A stretch of DNA of 45,927 nucleotides, from the IMG/VR virus record IMGVR_UViG_3300002835_000342, positions 1 to 45,927 of that record, one strand, 5' to 3'. Position 1 is the first letter of the stretch; the number at the start of each line of letters is the position of its first letter. Made by a program: the position numbers and the translations under genes. Under the pieces are notes generated by a model, which saw nothing but the letters and a program-made list of their open reading frames with translations, was not told the DNA's origin and did not search any database. The DNA is from a virus. Shown here in pieces: positions 1-6,995 of this stretch.

Positions 1-1497
1 GATCCAAATGGTCCAATGGCTTCTGCAAATAGAGCATTAAATAATGAATTGGGTGGCTGTTATGGTGGAGATATATGTTGGGTTGGTGATGGTAGTCCAT
101 CGTCTTTTGCATATTATTCAGAGGGTTATAGTCCCCCAGCAGTATGTCCACGGCCCAGTCCATATTGTGTATGTAATGAGTTGGAATGTGGATGTCCACC
201 GGGTAAAAGATGGCCGCAAGTAGTTGATTGTAGTGCGGGTCCTTTTGGAAATCGAAGTTGTTTTGCTTATGTTAATAATAGAATAGGATTTTACAATAAT
301 AAAGATTATTTTGTGCAATCTTCAAAATCATTTGGTCAAATTTCGGAGGCTGGATCTGGTATAGGATTAGGATATTGTTGTGGTGTAATTAAAACAAATA
401 TTACTGCATTCTTTTACGCTAAAAGAAATTATTATTATGGTTATAATGAAGAAACATCTTTATATGAAGTTCAAAATGCACCTCTACCATATAGATCTCA
501 CTTTGTGGGAGCTTTATATCCAGAACCGGGTAAATCATATGGAATGACTTCTTCGGAACTTGTTAATGCAATAATGACACCAAGAAATGCAATTTTAACA
601 GCATATACTGTTCAGTCTGCATTTCCTTATCCCTATGTATTTCTTGGTGGCCGAGTACTTAAAAAATTGCAATTAAACTTGGAAATAGCTGTGGTAGAAC
701 CTGGTTGCGACAGATGCAATCCTCCACCTCCAGATTCTCCGTGTTATACAGAGACTAAGTGTGGTTATCCTCCGGGTGGCGATATATGTCGAGCAAGCGT
801 AGGAAATCTAGTTGGACCAGGGGGGTGGGTTAATACTTATGGTCGGGATATATGTAATGATGGATCACCTCTTCAAATAACAATAGGAGGGGCGATGAAC
901 GATTCTATCAATGGTGATCTTAATTCTATGCTATACCTAGAGACCTGTAAAACCGATCAATGGCTTGGACCATTAGTTTCCTTTACAGGTTACACAGGTC
1001 CACTTCCACCAGGAATGACTATCACTTGTAATTGTTGGTGTGGCGACAATACATCTTTTACATCATCTGATCGACCTTGTAGTTGTTCCAGAGATCAATA
1101 TCCTTCAGGAAGTTGTCCGAACAATGATCGTTCGTGTCCTGGATGTAAATTTTGTTGTAAATTAAATGAAAATTTAATATATCAGATAGATACAGAAAGT
1201 TCTATAGATGATCCTAAATTCTATTATCCAGCAGATAAACGTTTACCAGGAATGGGTGACAATGATGAAAGCATACCCGTTGGATTTATTGGTGGATTAT
1301 GGAGAATATATGAAGAAATACCTTCATCGTATAATTCTTTAGGATGCACGGGTTATACTTTAGGAGCACCACAGTGTTTCTTAGGACTTGAGGGATTAAC
1401 AAATCCTGGAAAATTTAATGCAAAATGTGATTCTGGTGTTCCAGTTGGTAGAGTATCTGCCATTGAATGTGTTGAAGTACAAAGATCACAGGAATGA
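1..1497 (+). CDS. Cysteine-rich virion-type protein, 5' end outside the window
   Basis: The reading frame is open through the left edge (the first five codons are sense) and the first ATG, at 16, has no ribosome binding site in the 15 bases available. The gene therefore probably starts upstream. The visible 498 codons encode a glycine-, proline-, tyrosine- and very cysteine-rich protein with recurring short motifs such as GGDIC and GRDIC, PPGG stretches, and clusters such as CNCWCGD and CPGCKFCC. No transmembrane segment is evident. The pattern suggests disulfide-bonded or metal-binding surface modules, as in a fibre or adhesin, but I do not recognise a family. It is followed by other accessory virion-type genes on the same strand. 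Function is inferred from composition and context only. Confidence 0.6.
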   Translation, partial: DPNGPMASANRALNNELGGCYGGDICWVGDGSPSSFAYYSEGYSPPAVCPRPSPYCVCNELECGCPPGKRWPQVVDCSAGPFGNRSCFAYVNNRIGFYNNKDYFVQSSKSFGQISEAGSGIGLGYCCGVIKTNITAFFYAKRNYYYGYNEETSLYEVQNAPLPYRSHFVGALYPEPGKSYGMTSSELVNAIMTPRNAILTAYTVQSAFPYPYVFLGGRVLKKLQLNLEIAVVEPGCDRCNPPPPDSPCYTETKCGYPPGGDICRASVGNLVGPGGWVNTYGRDICNDGSPLQITIGGAMNDSINGDLNSMLYLETCKTDQWLGPLVSFTGYTGPLPPGMTITCNCWCGDNTSFTSSDRPCSCSRDQYPSGSCPNNDRSCPGCKFCCKLNENLIYQIDTESSIDDPKFYYPADKRLPGMGDNDESIPVGFIGGLWRIYEEIPSSYNSLGCTGYTLGAPQCFLGLEGLTNPGKFNAKCDSGVPVGRVSAIECVEVQRSQE

Positions 1498-1510
1498 TAT
1501 TTATAATGAA

Positions 1511-1518
1511 CATAAATA
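1511..1518 (+). promoter_or_regulatory. Late-type promoter octamer CATAAATA
   Basis: CATAAATA matches the T4 late consensus TATAAATA at seven of eight positions. It lies just after the stop of the preceding gene and 16 bases before the ATG at 1535, which also has an AAAGG ribosome binding site. It resembles the octamers upstream of gp13, gp25 and other virion genes in this window. Confidence 0.5.
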
Positions 1519-1534
1519 ATATGAAAGGTAATAT

Positions 1535-2158
1535 ATGAATTTTCAAGACAATGTATTTGTTTCTAACACAATGTATACAAATTATAATAATGGTACTTTG
1601 TCTATTGATCCCAATGTTGTAAATGAAAAACTTATAGATAAAGAAAAATATCAAAATGATATTGAAGAACAAAAAAATTATTTATATTATAAAGTAATAA
1701 ATTTAAATTTTAAATTTGAAAAAGTATTTAAAATTAAATTAAATTTTGTAAGTTTACATATTGGTGATATAATAGACTATATTACTAAAAAAACAGGAAT
1801 TAAAAAGTTAATTATAAAATTAACAAATGGAAATTGTGGTTGTGAAGCTAGACGAATTAAATTTAATAAATGGTTTCAGATTCCAATATTATCTTTTAAA
1901 TTTGATAAATTAAATTTTAAAAATAAAATGGATATTGTAATAGCTGAAGAATTTAAAGAAAATAATATAAAACAAAAACAAATTAAAAATGAAGAATTAA
2001 TTGAGCAAGTTAAATTAAATATGATCAATAAACATTATGGCATAGAAAATAATTTATATGTACACAATAATTCAAATGATACATCTACAAATAAAAAACC
2101 AGGTGGGTGTGGCTGTGGTGCCAAGAAAAACTATGCAAAGCGCGTAAATCACGTATAA
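1535..2158 (+). CDS. Unknown phage protein with two CGC motifs
   Basis: 207 residues, preceded by AAAGG seven bases before the ATG and by a late-type octamer. The middle (about residues 75-112) reads GDIIDYITKKTGIKK, then NGNCGCEARRIKFNKW. This resembles a short cysteine motif I recall from unnamed phage proteins, but no function is known to me. The C-terminus carries a second, similar knuckle, PGGCGCGAKK, followed by a basic tail. The rest is lysine-, asparagine- and isoleucine-rich and likely helical. The paired CGC motifs could bind a metal. Its position in a run of virion-type genes suggests late expression. Role not assigned. Confidence 0.6.
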   Translation: MNFQDNVFVSNTMYTNYNNGTLSIDPNVVNEKLIDKEKYQNDIEEQKNYLYYKVINLNFKFEKVFKIKLNFVSLHIGDIIDYITKKTGIKKLIIKLTNGNCGCEARRIKFNKWFQIPILSFKFDKLNFKNKMDIVIAEEFKENNIKQKQIKNEELIEQVKLNMINKHYGIENNLYVHNNSNDTSTNKKPGGCGCGAKKNYAKRVNHV

Positions 2159-2179
2159 TTAATATAAAGAAAGGTTATT

Positions 2180-2482
2180 ATGGATTTAGTATATTTTAAA
2201 ATTTTGTCTGGTGAAGAAGTTATTTCCAAAGGAAAAAAAGTAAATGGAGGATGGTATGTTGAAGATCCTGCAATGCTTGTCCATATGAAAGATTATAAAA
2301 TAGGTTTGGCAAATTGGTTGCCATATACAAAAATTAATGAAGGTACAACTATTCCAGATTCTGCTATTGTTTTTGCAGTAGATGTTGCCGATGATATGGC
2401 AATATATTACACCAAATGGGCAAACCCAGATATTGAAACAAATGAAGCTCCCACTAAAGAATCATCTGAAACTTTAATTTAA
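2180..2482 (+). CDS. Small Sm-like (beta-barrel) protein
   Basis: 100 residues with an AAAGG site before the ATG. The N-terminal LVYFKILSGEEVISKG looks like the first strands of an Sm/LSm-type barrel, and a later stretch (ANWLPY, then AIVFAVDVADDMAIYY) parallels the protein encoded at 29160-29828 on the other strand, which has VVKLTSGEEIIG, TNYL and NVIVYMG at equivalent spacing. The two look like paralogues, this one lacking the long acidic tail. Sm-fold proteins bind RNA in bacteria and archaea, but in phages many such proteins have no known role. Family membership is judged by eye; RNA binding is inference. Confidence 0.5.
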   Translation: MDLVYFKILSGEEVISKGKKVNGGWYVEDPAMLVHMKDYKIGLANWLPYTKINEGTTIPDSAIVFAVDVADDMAIYYTKWANPDIETNEAPTKESSETLI

Positions 2483-2483
2483 A

Positions 2484-2765
2484 ATGTTTAAAGGAAACTA
2501 TAAATCTAAAAACTCCAATGGAACAGTTTTTGTTTATAGTAAAGGTGATTCAATACTGTTTCAAGGAAAACTTTATGAAGCAGAAAAATCAACATATTTG
2601 TCTCCTATACAGCAAGCAGATGCATGGAATTATAAAGGAGTATCGGAAATATACACATCTGATAATCCTCCATTAAATCCTGTTGTTGGACAAATATGGA
2701 ATACCAACGGTAGATACTATTCTTATTTTTATGATGGAAATAGTTATACTTGGGTTGAAATTTAA
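2484..2765 (+). CDS. Small virion-type protein with a fibre-like C-terminal motif
   Basis: 93 residues beginning two bases after the previous stop, so probably translationally coupled. The C-terminal third (about residues 58-93) has the pattern NPPLNPVVGQIWNTNGRYY, then FYDGNSYTWVEI. A similar P-x-x-G-x-x-W followed by an aromatic-rich DG-x-x-x-W-V sequence recurs in many phage fibre and structural proteins. The N-terminal part is also beta-rich, with alternating aromatic residues, like small carbohydrate-binding modules. A fibre-associated or decoration protein is plausible but unproven. Its stop overlaps that of the convergent gene on the other strand (shared TTAA at 2762-2765). Confidence 0.5.
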   Translation: MFKGNYKSKNSNGTVFVYSKGDSILFQGKLYEAEKSTYLSPIQQADAWNYKGVSEIYTSDNPPLNPVVGQIWNTNGRYYSYFYDGNSYTWVEI

Positions 2766-4084
2766 GAAATTACTACACTTAGTATCATAGTAGTTTCTCG
2801 TGCAAGTTTTAAATAGATACTCTGCAGAGAATTGGGGCGGTCGGAAAAATAAATAAAGGCCGCTCCTTCTCTGCCGGGTGTTCCATTAATTCTATAATTT
2901 CTTGTCAATGGTACAGAACATGCATAATCAGTATATGCTGAAATTGTCATGTCTTTGTTTCTGGCATCCGATAAATCTATTTTAAAATTTCTACTAATTG
3001 CAGTACTGTTACTAATAAAGTTAAGAGTAGCAACATCATTATTGTCAATTAATATTGTATTATATATTTCTTCACCACTTACAGTAGGAACATCTAAAAT
3101 TGCAGAAGTTGAAAATAAAGGTTCACGAATTGTGTCATAAACAAGTTGATATATTTTAGAAAACACATAACTTCCAAATGTATATGCTTCAATATCGGAT
3201 GAACCAAAATTAACTAATGTTGTGTTGGGATACCAATAATAATTGATTGGATACGGTGGATTTAAAAGTTCTCTTAATAAATATTGTTGTTTGTTTTGAT
3301 TTTCAAGTAATTGTGTGTAGATACCAGGATATGTATTTGATATGCGCAATACACCATTTAATGTTTCATCGTAATTGATATCATCTGGAGACAAAATTCC
3401 TCTCATATAAATGTCAACTAATGACTGTTGAAAATACAAGTTTTCATTTGTAATACTAACAGTTGGATCAATGTAAATTACTTCTGTACCATCATTTAAC
3501 TTCAATACATTTTTAATAAGTATTCTTTTTTGATTTGATGTACTCGTATTTACTTGCAAATATTCTTCAAAACTATAATCACTTCCATATATTCCCAGAT
3601 AAGTAAAATTTAAAGGATCCATATCTGGTGATTTATTTACTAGCAATGCAGCAGTGGCTCCGGTGACTGCAGTAAATTGAAGTGGTGTTGTAAAAAGATT
3701 TCTATCATATATGCCACCAGAAAATCCAGATGTTCCAGATAATCCACTAAAGTATAAGTACTGATTGTATGCTCCTGTTTTTCCTAGTAATGTAAATTGT
3801 CCATCCCAGGATAATACTGATCCAGTAGTAATATTTGTATATTTGCCGGAGCTAAAAGCAAAGGTAGATCCAATTCCAAGTTTATCAAAAAACAGTTTTA
3901 AAAACTTAAAATCATTAGCATTTTTACTTTGCGAATAATTAAAGAAAAAACTGTTTCCAACTAGTTGAACTTGTGGCGACGACTCCAAATAACCCTTAGT
4001 CAAACAAGGATCGGCAGTAGAACCAATAAATTCTAATGTAAATGATTGTGTTGATTTTACTACTGTTAAAGCTGCACTACTCAT
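2762..4084 (-). CDS. Probable virion structural protein, unknown
   Basis: 440 residues, rich in Ser, Thr, Asn and aromatic residues with almost no charged helices, typical of beta-structured phage fibre or neck proteins. A Gly-Ser-Thr loop (GLSGTSGFSGG, about residues 113-124) resembles the collagen-like or linker segments of fibres and recalls SGFSGP in its leftward neighbour. It starts two bases after the stop of the 327-residue gene at 4087-5070, so the two form an operon read leftward from the late-type octamer near 5101. I do not recognise a T4 counterpart; a fibre or head-decoration role is inference. Confidence 0.55.
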   Translation of the reverse strand: MSSAALTVVKSTQSFTLEFIGSTADPCLTKGYLESSPQVQLVGNSFFFNYSQSKNANDFKFLKLFFDKLGIGSTFAFSSGKYTNITTGSVLSWDGQFTLLGKTGAYNQYLYFSGLSGTSGFSGGIYDRNLFTTPLQFTAVTGATAALLVNKSPDMDPLNFTYLGIYGSDYSFEEYLQVNTSTSNQKRILIKNVLKLNDGTEVIYIDPTVSITNENLYFQQSLVDIYMRGILSPDDINYDETLNGVLRISNTYPGIYTQLLENQNKQQYLLRELLNPPYPINYYWYPNTTLVNFGSSDIEAYTFGSYVFSKIYQLVYDTIREPLFSTSAILDVPTVSGEEIYNTILIDNNDVATLNFISNSTAISRNFKIDLSDARNKDMTISAYTDYACSVPLTRNYRINGTPGREGAAFIYFSDRPNSLQSIYLKLARETTMILSVVIS

Positions 4085-4086
4085 TT

Positions 4087-5070
4087 TTAGCTAGCCATAT
4101 AAGATACTATTTGTGAAGAAGTTTTTGCTCTTAAATAAATGGTATTAAGATTTTGAACATCCAAGAATATATTCTGTCCAGGATCTAGTTCATATCCAAG
4201 GGCAGCTACACCATCAGAGTTTATGTAAATAATATCTGTATTGGATGATGATGCTTTGATGTTGATACCAGAAATGGTCGTATATCCAGCAGGATATATT
4301 CCAGTTACACCGGTTGTAATAGTTGACCTACCACTGATAAACGTTGTTGGTCGGCTGATACCAAGAGTTCCAAGGTTTGTATTTAAGGTGTTGATTGCGC
4401 CATATATGGCTGTCAAACCATTGGTAATATTTGTATCATAAATTCCAACAGTATTACCTACAGTTGTTGGTAATGATGTACCACCCGAGAAACCTTGTAC
4501 TCTTAGTGCTGTTCCAGATTGGTTGGTTACACCAACCGTTGGGTCAATAGTTACGCTAATGGTTGCACCAATTATATTGGTGTACATTGGATTACCGGAA
4601 CTTCCAATTGGAGTTCCAGTGCCATCTACTAGATTTGCATAAAGCCAAGTACTTCCACTTGGTCCAAAAACAGAAACACTATCATTAAGTCTACTTAAAT
4701 ATCTTCCGCCAGTAACTTCTACTCTGCAGCTAGGTGCAGTTTGTACATATACTGGAGAGGCCGTTAGACCCGATACAACTACGCTTCCGCCTACGGTAAC
4801 AGCCTGTCCACCTACAGTTCCTACGATTGATATCGGGCCAGAAAAGCCAGAAATTGTTGCTGTTAGGCCAGTTGCAACGGTTACTGGGAAAGGATTACTG
4901 GAAGTAACTGGAGTAAATGCACCAGTTGCCCCGAAACCCATTTTATAGTACTGTACATAATATGAATAACCACCAGAAATATTGGTAACAGGGTCAGCAC
5001 CTACGGCAAAGGTGGCTCCGCTGTTAATTACTACGTAATCTGATCCATAATAAGGTGATGGAAATGGCAT
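4087..5070 (-). CDS. Probable fibre-like virion protein
   Basis: 327 residues, dominated by Gly, Val, Thr, Ser and Ile in short beta-repeat-like segments such as SGFSGPISIVG and VGGQAVTVGGSVVVSGL. This composition is typical of phage fibres. The N-terminal MPFPSPYYGSDYVV could be the virion-attachment part, and the C-terminal 80 residues (from about 245) look like a compact beta domain. A good AAAGGA ribosome binding site lies eight bases before the ATG and a late octamer TCTAAATA is about 30 bases upstream. It is cotranscribed with the 440-residue gene. No specific family is recognised. Confidence 0.55.
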   Translation of the reverse strand: MPFPSPYYGSDYVVINSGATFAVGADPVTNISGGYSYYVQYYKMGFGATGAFTPVTSSNPFPVTVATGLTATISGFSGPISIVGTVGGQAVTVGGSVVVSGLTASPVYVQTAPSCRVEVTGGRYLSRLNDSVSVFGPSGSTWLYANLVDGTGTPIGSSGNPMYTNIIGATISVTIDPTVGVTNQSGTALRVQGFSGGTSLPTTVGNTVGIYDTNITNGLTAIYGAINTLNTNLGTLGISRPTTFISGRSTITTGVTGIYPAGYTTISGINIKASSSNTDIIYINSDGVAALGYELDPGQNIFLDVQNLNTIYLRAKTSSQIVSYMAS

Positions 5071-5100
5071 ATTTTATCCTTTAAATTTCTTCTTCAAGAA

Positions 5101-5108
5101 TATTTAGA
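5101..5108 (-). promoter_or_regulatory. Late-type promoter octamer TCTAAATA (leftward)
   Basis: On the minus strand TCTAAATA lies about 30 bases before the start of the 327-residue fibre-like gene, upstream of its AAAGGA site. It matches the C-variant late octamer seen before gp4, gp48, gp18, gp22 and gp23 in this window. It is back to back with the rightward gp33 promoter. Confidence 0.5.
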
Positions 5109-5120
5109 CTCTTTTATATA

Positions 5121-5148
5121 TTGAATAGATTAAATTATATGCTATAAT
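5121..5148 (+). promoter_or_regulatory. Sigma-70-like promoter of gp33
   Basis: TTGAAT (5121-5126), a 16-base spacer and a perfect TATAAT (5143-5148). Only five bases separate the -10 box from the gp33 ATG at 5154 and no Shine-Dalgarno sequence is present, so the transcript should start at or next to the A of the start codon. Confidence 0.6.
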
Positions 5149-5153
5149 AGAAT

Positions 5154-5387
5154 ATGTACATAGATGAATCCGCAAAAGAACAATTTTCAAATAAAGTTAT
5201 AAACAGAGTAAAAATAACACAAATGACATTTATGGATTGTGTGTTAGAAATTTCAGAAGAAATGGGTCTGGATCCCAGTGCAGCTGGAAAACTTCTAACA
5301 AAACCAATTGTCGAAAAAATTCAACAAGAAGCCAACAATCTTCATTTACTCAAGAAGAAGAAATCCAAACGCCTTCCGCTTGACTAA
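5154..5387 (+). CDS. 33: Late-transcription coactivator, gp33-like
   Basis: 77 residues. In T4, gp33 bridges the phage late sigma factor gp55, RNA polymerase and the sliding clamp gp45 to activate late promoters. This protein has the size and layout I recall for short gp33 homologues of marine T4-like phages: a charged N-terminus, TFMDCVLEISEEMGLD, IVEKIQQEANNLHLL, and a hydrophobic-acidic C-terminus (RLPLD) where gp33 carries its clamp-binding tail. It sits directly upstream of gene 32, close to its T4 neighbourhood. T4 gp33 is longer (112). The ATG at 5154 has no ribosome binding site and lies five bases after a TATAAT box, suggesting leaderless translation. Assignment rests on pattern and context. 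Confidence 0.6.
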   Translation: MYIDESAKEQFSNKVINRVKITQMTFMDCVLEISEEMGLDPSAAGKLLTKPIVEKIQQEANNLHLLKKKKSKRLPLD

Positions 5388-5407
5388 ATGAAACCGTGAT
5401 ACATAAT
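5380..5407 (+). promoter_or_regulatory. Sigma-70-like promoter of gene 32
   Basis: TTGACT (5380-5385), a 16-base spacer and CATAAT (5402-5407). The -35 box overlaps the last codons of gp33. The predicted start would be near 5414, giving a leader of about 40 bases before the gene 32 ATG that contains the hairpin at 5423-5439. Spacer length equals that of the other early-type promoters here. Confidence 0.45.
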
Positions 5408-5422
5408 ACTAGAACTCATAGG

Positions 5423-5439
5423 CCAAGGTAGATCCTTGG
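5423..5439 (+). promoter_or_regulatory. Leader hairpin before gene 32, candidate autogenous operator
   Basis: CCAAGG (5423-5428), loop TAGAT, CCTTGG (5434-5439) forms a perfect six-base-pair stem whose 3' arm runs into the GGGGAAAG ribosome binding site of gene 32. In T4, gp32 represses its own translation by binding a structured leader (a pseudoknot plus unpaired RNA). A similar control here is inference; I could not identify a convincing pseudoknot partner for the loop. Confidence 0.45.
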
Positions 5440-5453
5440 GGAAAGAAGATACT

Positions 5454-6311
5454 ATGTCAAACTTTGCTGATTTTAAGAAAAAGAGTAAGAACTCAGTCGC
5501 ATCTCTAACCGAGCGTATGGATAAACTCACCTCCAAGGAGAGTTACAAGGACGAGCGTCTTTGGAAGCCCGGTATTGATAAGTCGGGCAATGGATACGCT
5601 GTAATCCGCTTCCTGCCTGAAATTGAAGGTGAAGATACTCCCTTTGTATCTGTGTATAGCCACGCATTCAAGGGTAAGGGTGGTTGGCTGTTTGAAAACT
5701 GCCCAACCACAATTGGTGAAAAGTGCCCAATTTGTCAGGGTAACACAGAACTTTGGAATAGTGGTATTGAAGATGACAAGAACATTGCACGGAATCGTAA
5801 GCGCAAGTTGACTTACTTTTCCAATATTCTTGTCATTGAAGATCCTGCCAATCCAGAGAATAAGGGAAAGGTTTTCCTTTACCAATATGGCACAAAGATC
5901 TTCCAGAAGATCCAGAGCCTCGCTCACCCTGAGTATCAGGACGAGGTTGCTGTTGACCCATTCAACTTCTGGACTGGTGCAGACTTCAAAATCAAGATTC
6001 GTAATGTCGGAGGTTACGTTAACTATGATCGTTCAGAGTTTGCATCTCCCGCCCCACTTCTTGGTGGTGATGACAAAAAGCTAGAGGAACTTTGGAAGAA
6101 GCAATATCCTCTAAAGCCATTTGTTGACAAGAGCCAGTTCAAGAGTTATACAGAACTCTCTGAACGTTACAAGAAGGCTGTCGGTGATGATGTTCGTGCT
6201 CAGTTTACTGAAAGCAAGAGCATTGAGGATGATGTGGCAGACACTGTAGTGTCTGAAGACATTGAGGAAAAGGATCCTCTAAAGTACTTCTCCGAGATGG
6301 AGAACGATTGA
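5454..6311 (+). CDS. 32: Single-stranded DNA-binding protein gp32
   Basis: 285 residues from the ATG at 5454, close to T4 gp32 (301). It coats single-stranded DNA during replication, recombination and repair. The basic N-terminal segment (FADFKKKSKNSVASL) corresponds to the cooperative self-interaction domain. The zinc site is visible as His70, Cys83, Cys91 and Cys94 (SHAFKG, ENCP, KCPIC), and the C-terminus is acidic (about residues 257-285), the part that contacts partner proteins in T4. I chose 5454 over an in-frame TTG at 5436 because GGGGAAAGAAG lies properly spaced before it and the product then begins like gp32. Codon choice is richer in G and C than in neighbouring virion genes, fitting high expression. 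Confidence 0.95.
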   Translation: MSNFADFKKKSKNSVASLTERMDKLTSKESYKDERLWKPGIDKSGNGYAVIRFLPEIEGEDTPFVSVYSHAFKGKGGWLFENCPTTIGEKCPICQGNTELWNSGIEDDKNIARNRKRKLTYFSNILVIEDPANPENKGKVFLYQYGTKIFQKIQSLAHPEYQDEVAVDPFNFWTGADFKIKIRNVGGYVNYDRSEFASPAPLLGGDDKKLEELWKKQYPLKPFVDKSQFKSYTELSERYKKAVGDDVRAQFTESKSIEDDVADTVVSEDIEEKDPLKYFSEMEND

Positions 6312-6313
6312 GA

Positions 6314-6339
6314 AAAGCCCCCGCAAGGGGGCTTTTTTT
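6314..6339 (+). terminator. Strong intrinsic terminator after gene 32
   Basis: AAAGCCCCC, loop GCAA, GGGGGCTTT followed by a run of T residues (6333-6339). The nine-base-pair stem with a GNRA-type tetraloop is the strongest hairpin in the window. It begins three bases after the gene 32 stop and overlaps the stop of the convergent gene at 6338-6760; the opposite strand also has a short T tract, so it may work in both directions. Confidence 0.9.
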
Positions 6340-6760
6340 ATGCCCATCGGGGAAATTCTGAAAATCTTTCTCGTCTGGCCTCAAATATTAAATTAGTAGG
6401 TTCTGTCAGAGGACGTTCTTCAAATTTTTCAGCAGGCCTTGGATATGGTAGCCAAGAGTCTCTGGCATTACTTGCCAGAGAAGATATAGATGACTGTATA
6501 CCATCAACAGATGTTCTTAATTCTTTATATTGTGCTTCTGCATCAAATTTAATTTTTAAATCAACTGCCGTTTTTGAAACTTCAGCTTGAGCTGAATTTT
6601 TAATATCTGGTTGGGTGGCCGTATAAGAAATTGATTCTGGTAAAACAACATTTTGTTGTTCAGAAGAAACTTCTGCAGATTGTATGCTTGAAGGCATTAA
6701 TGATGCAGAAAAAGATTTTTGTTCTGCTGATACGTCTATTGATACTTCATTTTCATTCAT
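6338..6760 (-). CDS. Unknown protein at the end of the gp4-gp26 operon
   Basis: 140 residues with GGAAGAGGAA upstream of the ATG. The start overlaps the stop of the preceding frame as ATGA, indicating translational coupling. The protein is Ser-, Ala-, Glu- and Val-rich and probably disordered over residues 1-65. It has a likely coiled-coil stretch (about 65-98: VDLKIKFDAEAQYKELRTSV) and a Pro/Arg-rich tail (WLPYPRPAEKF, RERFSEFPRWA). No family is recognised. Position after gp26 and its extension suggests a tail- or baseplate-related role, but this is only contextual. Confidence 0.6.
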   Translation of the reverse strand: MNENEVSIDVSAEQKSFSASLMPSSIQSAEVSSEQQNVVLPESISYTATQPDIKNSAQAEVSKTAVDLKIKFDAEAQYKELRTSVDGIQSSISSLASNARDSWLPYPRPAEKFEERPLTEPTNLIFEARRERFSEFPRWA

Positions 6761-6966
6761 AGATTCATTCCTCTTCCCATATCATAATGTGATGACATTT
6801 GTTCGTGTTTTTTCTGTTCTTGGTAATCCACTAATATCTTTACGTAAATTTCTCGTTCCCACCAAATCATATCGTCCAGATCAAATAGATTCCAATTAAA
6901 ATTATTTATTAAGGTAAAATTTGTTGTAAAATAATCTTTTAAATCAAAAAACTTTACCGAAAGGTA
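6757..6966 (-). CDS. -1 frame extension of gp26 (probable frameshifted tail assembly chaperone domain)
   Basis: A 69-codon frame, -1 relative to gp26, is open through and beyond the gp26 stop and ends at 6757-6759, overlapping the next start as ATGA. Its peptide is protein-like: KFFDLKDYFTTNFTLINNF, FDLDD, MIWWEREIYVKILVDYQEQ. There is no ATG in this frame before 6870, so the first 32 codons could only be reached by frameshifting, giving a 286-residue fusion (217 + 69). Starting at the ATG at 6870 would give a separate 37-residue protein with only a weak GGA site. Paired short and frameshifted-long products are typical of tail assembly chaperones (lambda G/GT). See the recoding site at 6953-6995. 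Confidence 0.6.
   Translation of the reverse strand, partial: YLSVKFFDLKDYFTTNFTLINNFNWNLFDLDDMIWWEREIYVKILVDYQEQKKHEQMSSHYDMGRGMNL
6903..6910 (-). promoter_or_regulatory. Possible late octamer AATAAATA (leftward)
   Basis: AATAAATA on the minus strand, 32 bases before the ATG at 6870. If used, it would allow the 37-residue frame and the 140-residue gene to be made independently of gp26. It lies inside the proposed frameshift extension, and in DNA this AT-rich a chance match is quite possible. Confidence 0.25.
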
Positions 6967-6995
6967 AAAAAACGCAATAACCCATTGACCTCCTT
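6953..6995 (-). other. Candidate -1 programmed ribosomal frameshift site
   Basis: Reading leftward: AAGGAGG (6995-6989), a 16-base gap, seven consecutive T residues (6972-6966) phased T TTT TTT in the gp26 frame, and a hairpin TTTACC-TTTC-GGTAAA (6968-6953). An internal Shine-Dalgarno sequence upstream of a slippery heptamer is the arrangement that stimulates -1 frameshifting in E. coli dnaX. The hairpin overlaps the slippery run instead of following it by 5-9 bases, so its contribution is doubtful. The AAGGAGG otherwise serves only a 13-codon frame beginning at 6985. Confidence 0.55.

Noticed and set aside
5436-5453. TTG start for gene 32 six codons upstream
   Set aside because: It lies in the leader hairpin, has no ribosome binding site, and the ATG at 5454 has a well-spaced GGGGAAAG and gives the expected N-terminus.
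5505-5927. 140-codon leftward frame opposite gene 32
   Set aside because: Gene 32 is certain. The antisense frame has no family features and arises from the G+C-richer codon use of gene 32.
6684-6899. 71-codon rightward frame opposite the gp26 extension
   Set aside because: No ribosome binding site or promoter, and it is antisense to the -1 extension and the start of the 140-residue gene, both of which show better coding character and start/stop coupling.
6953-6968. Hairpin TTTACC-TTTC-GGTAAA at the gp26 end as an intrinsic terminator
   Set aside because: The stem has only six pairs, half of them A-T, and the downstream T run is broken. Termination here would also cut off the coupled 140-residue gene. 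It cannot be fully excluded.
6944-6985. ATG at 6985 (minus strand) directly behind AAGGAGG
   Set aside because: The frame stops after 13 codons inside the gp26 stop region. The AAGGAGG is better explained as a frameshift stimulator, although chance cannot be excluded.
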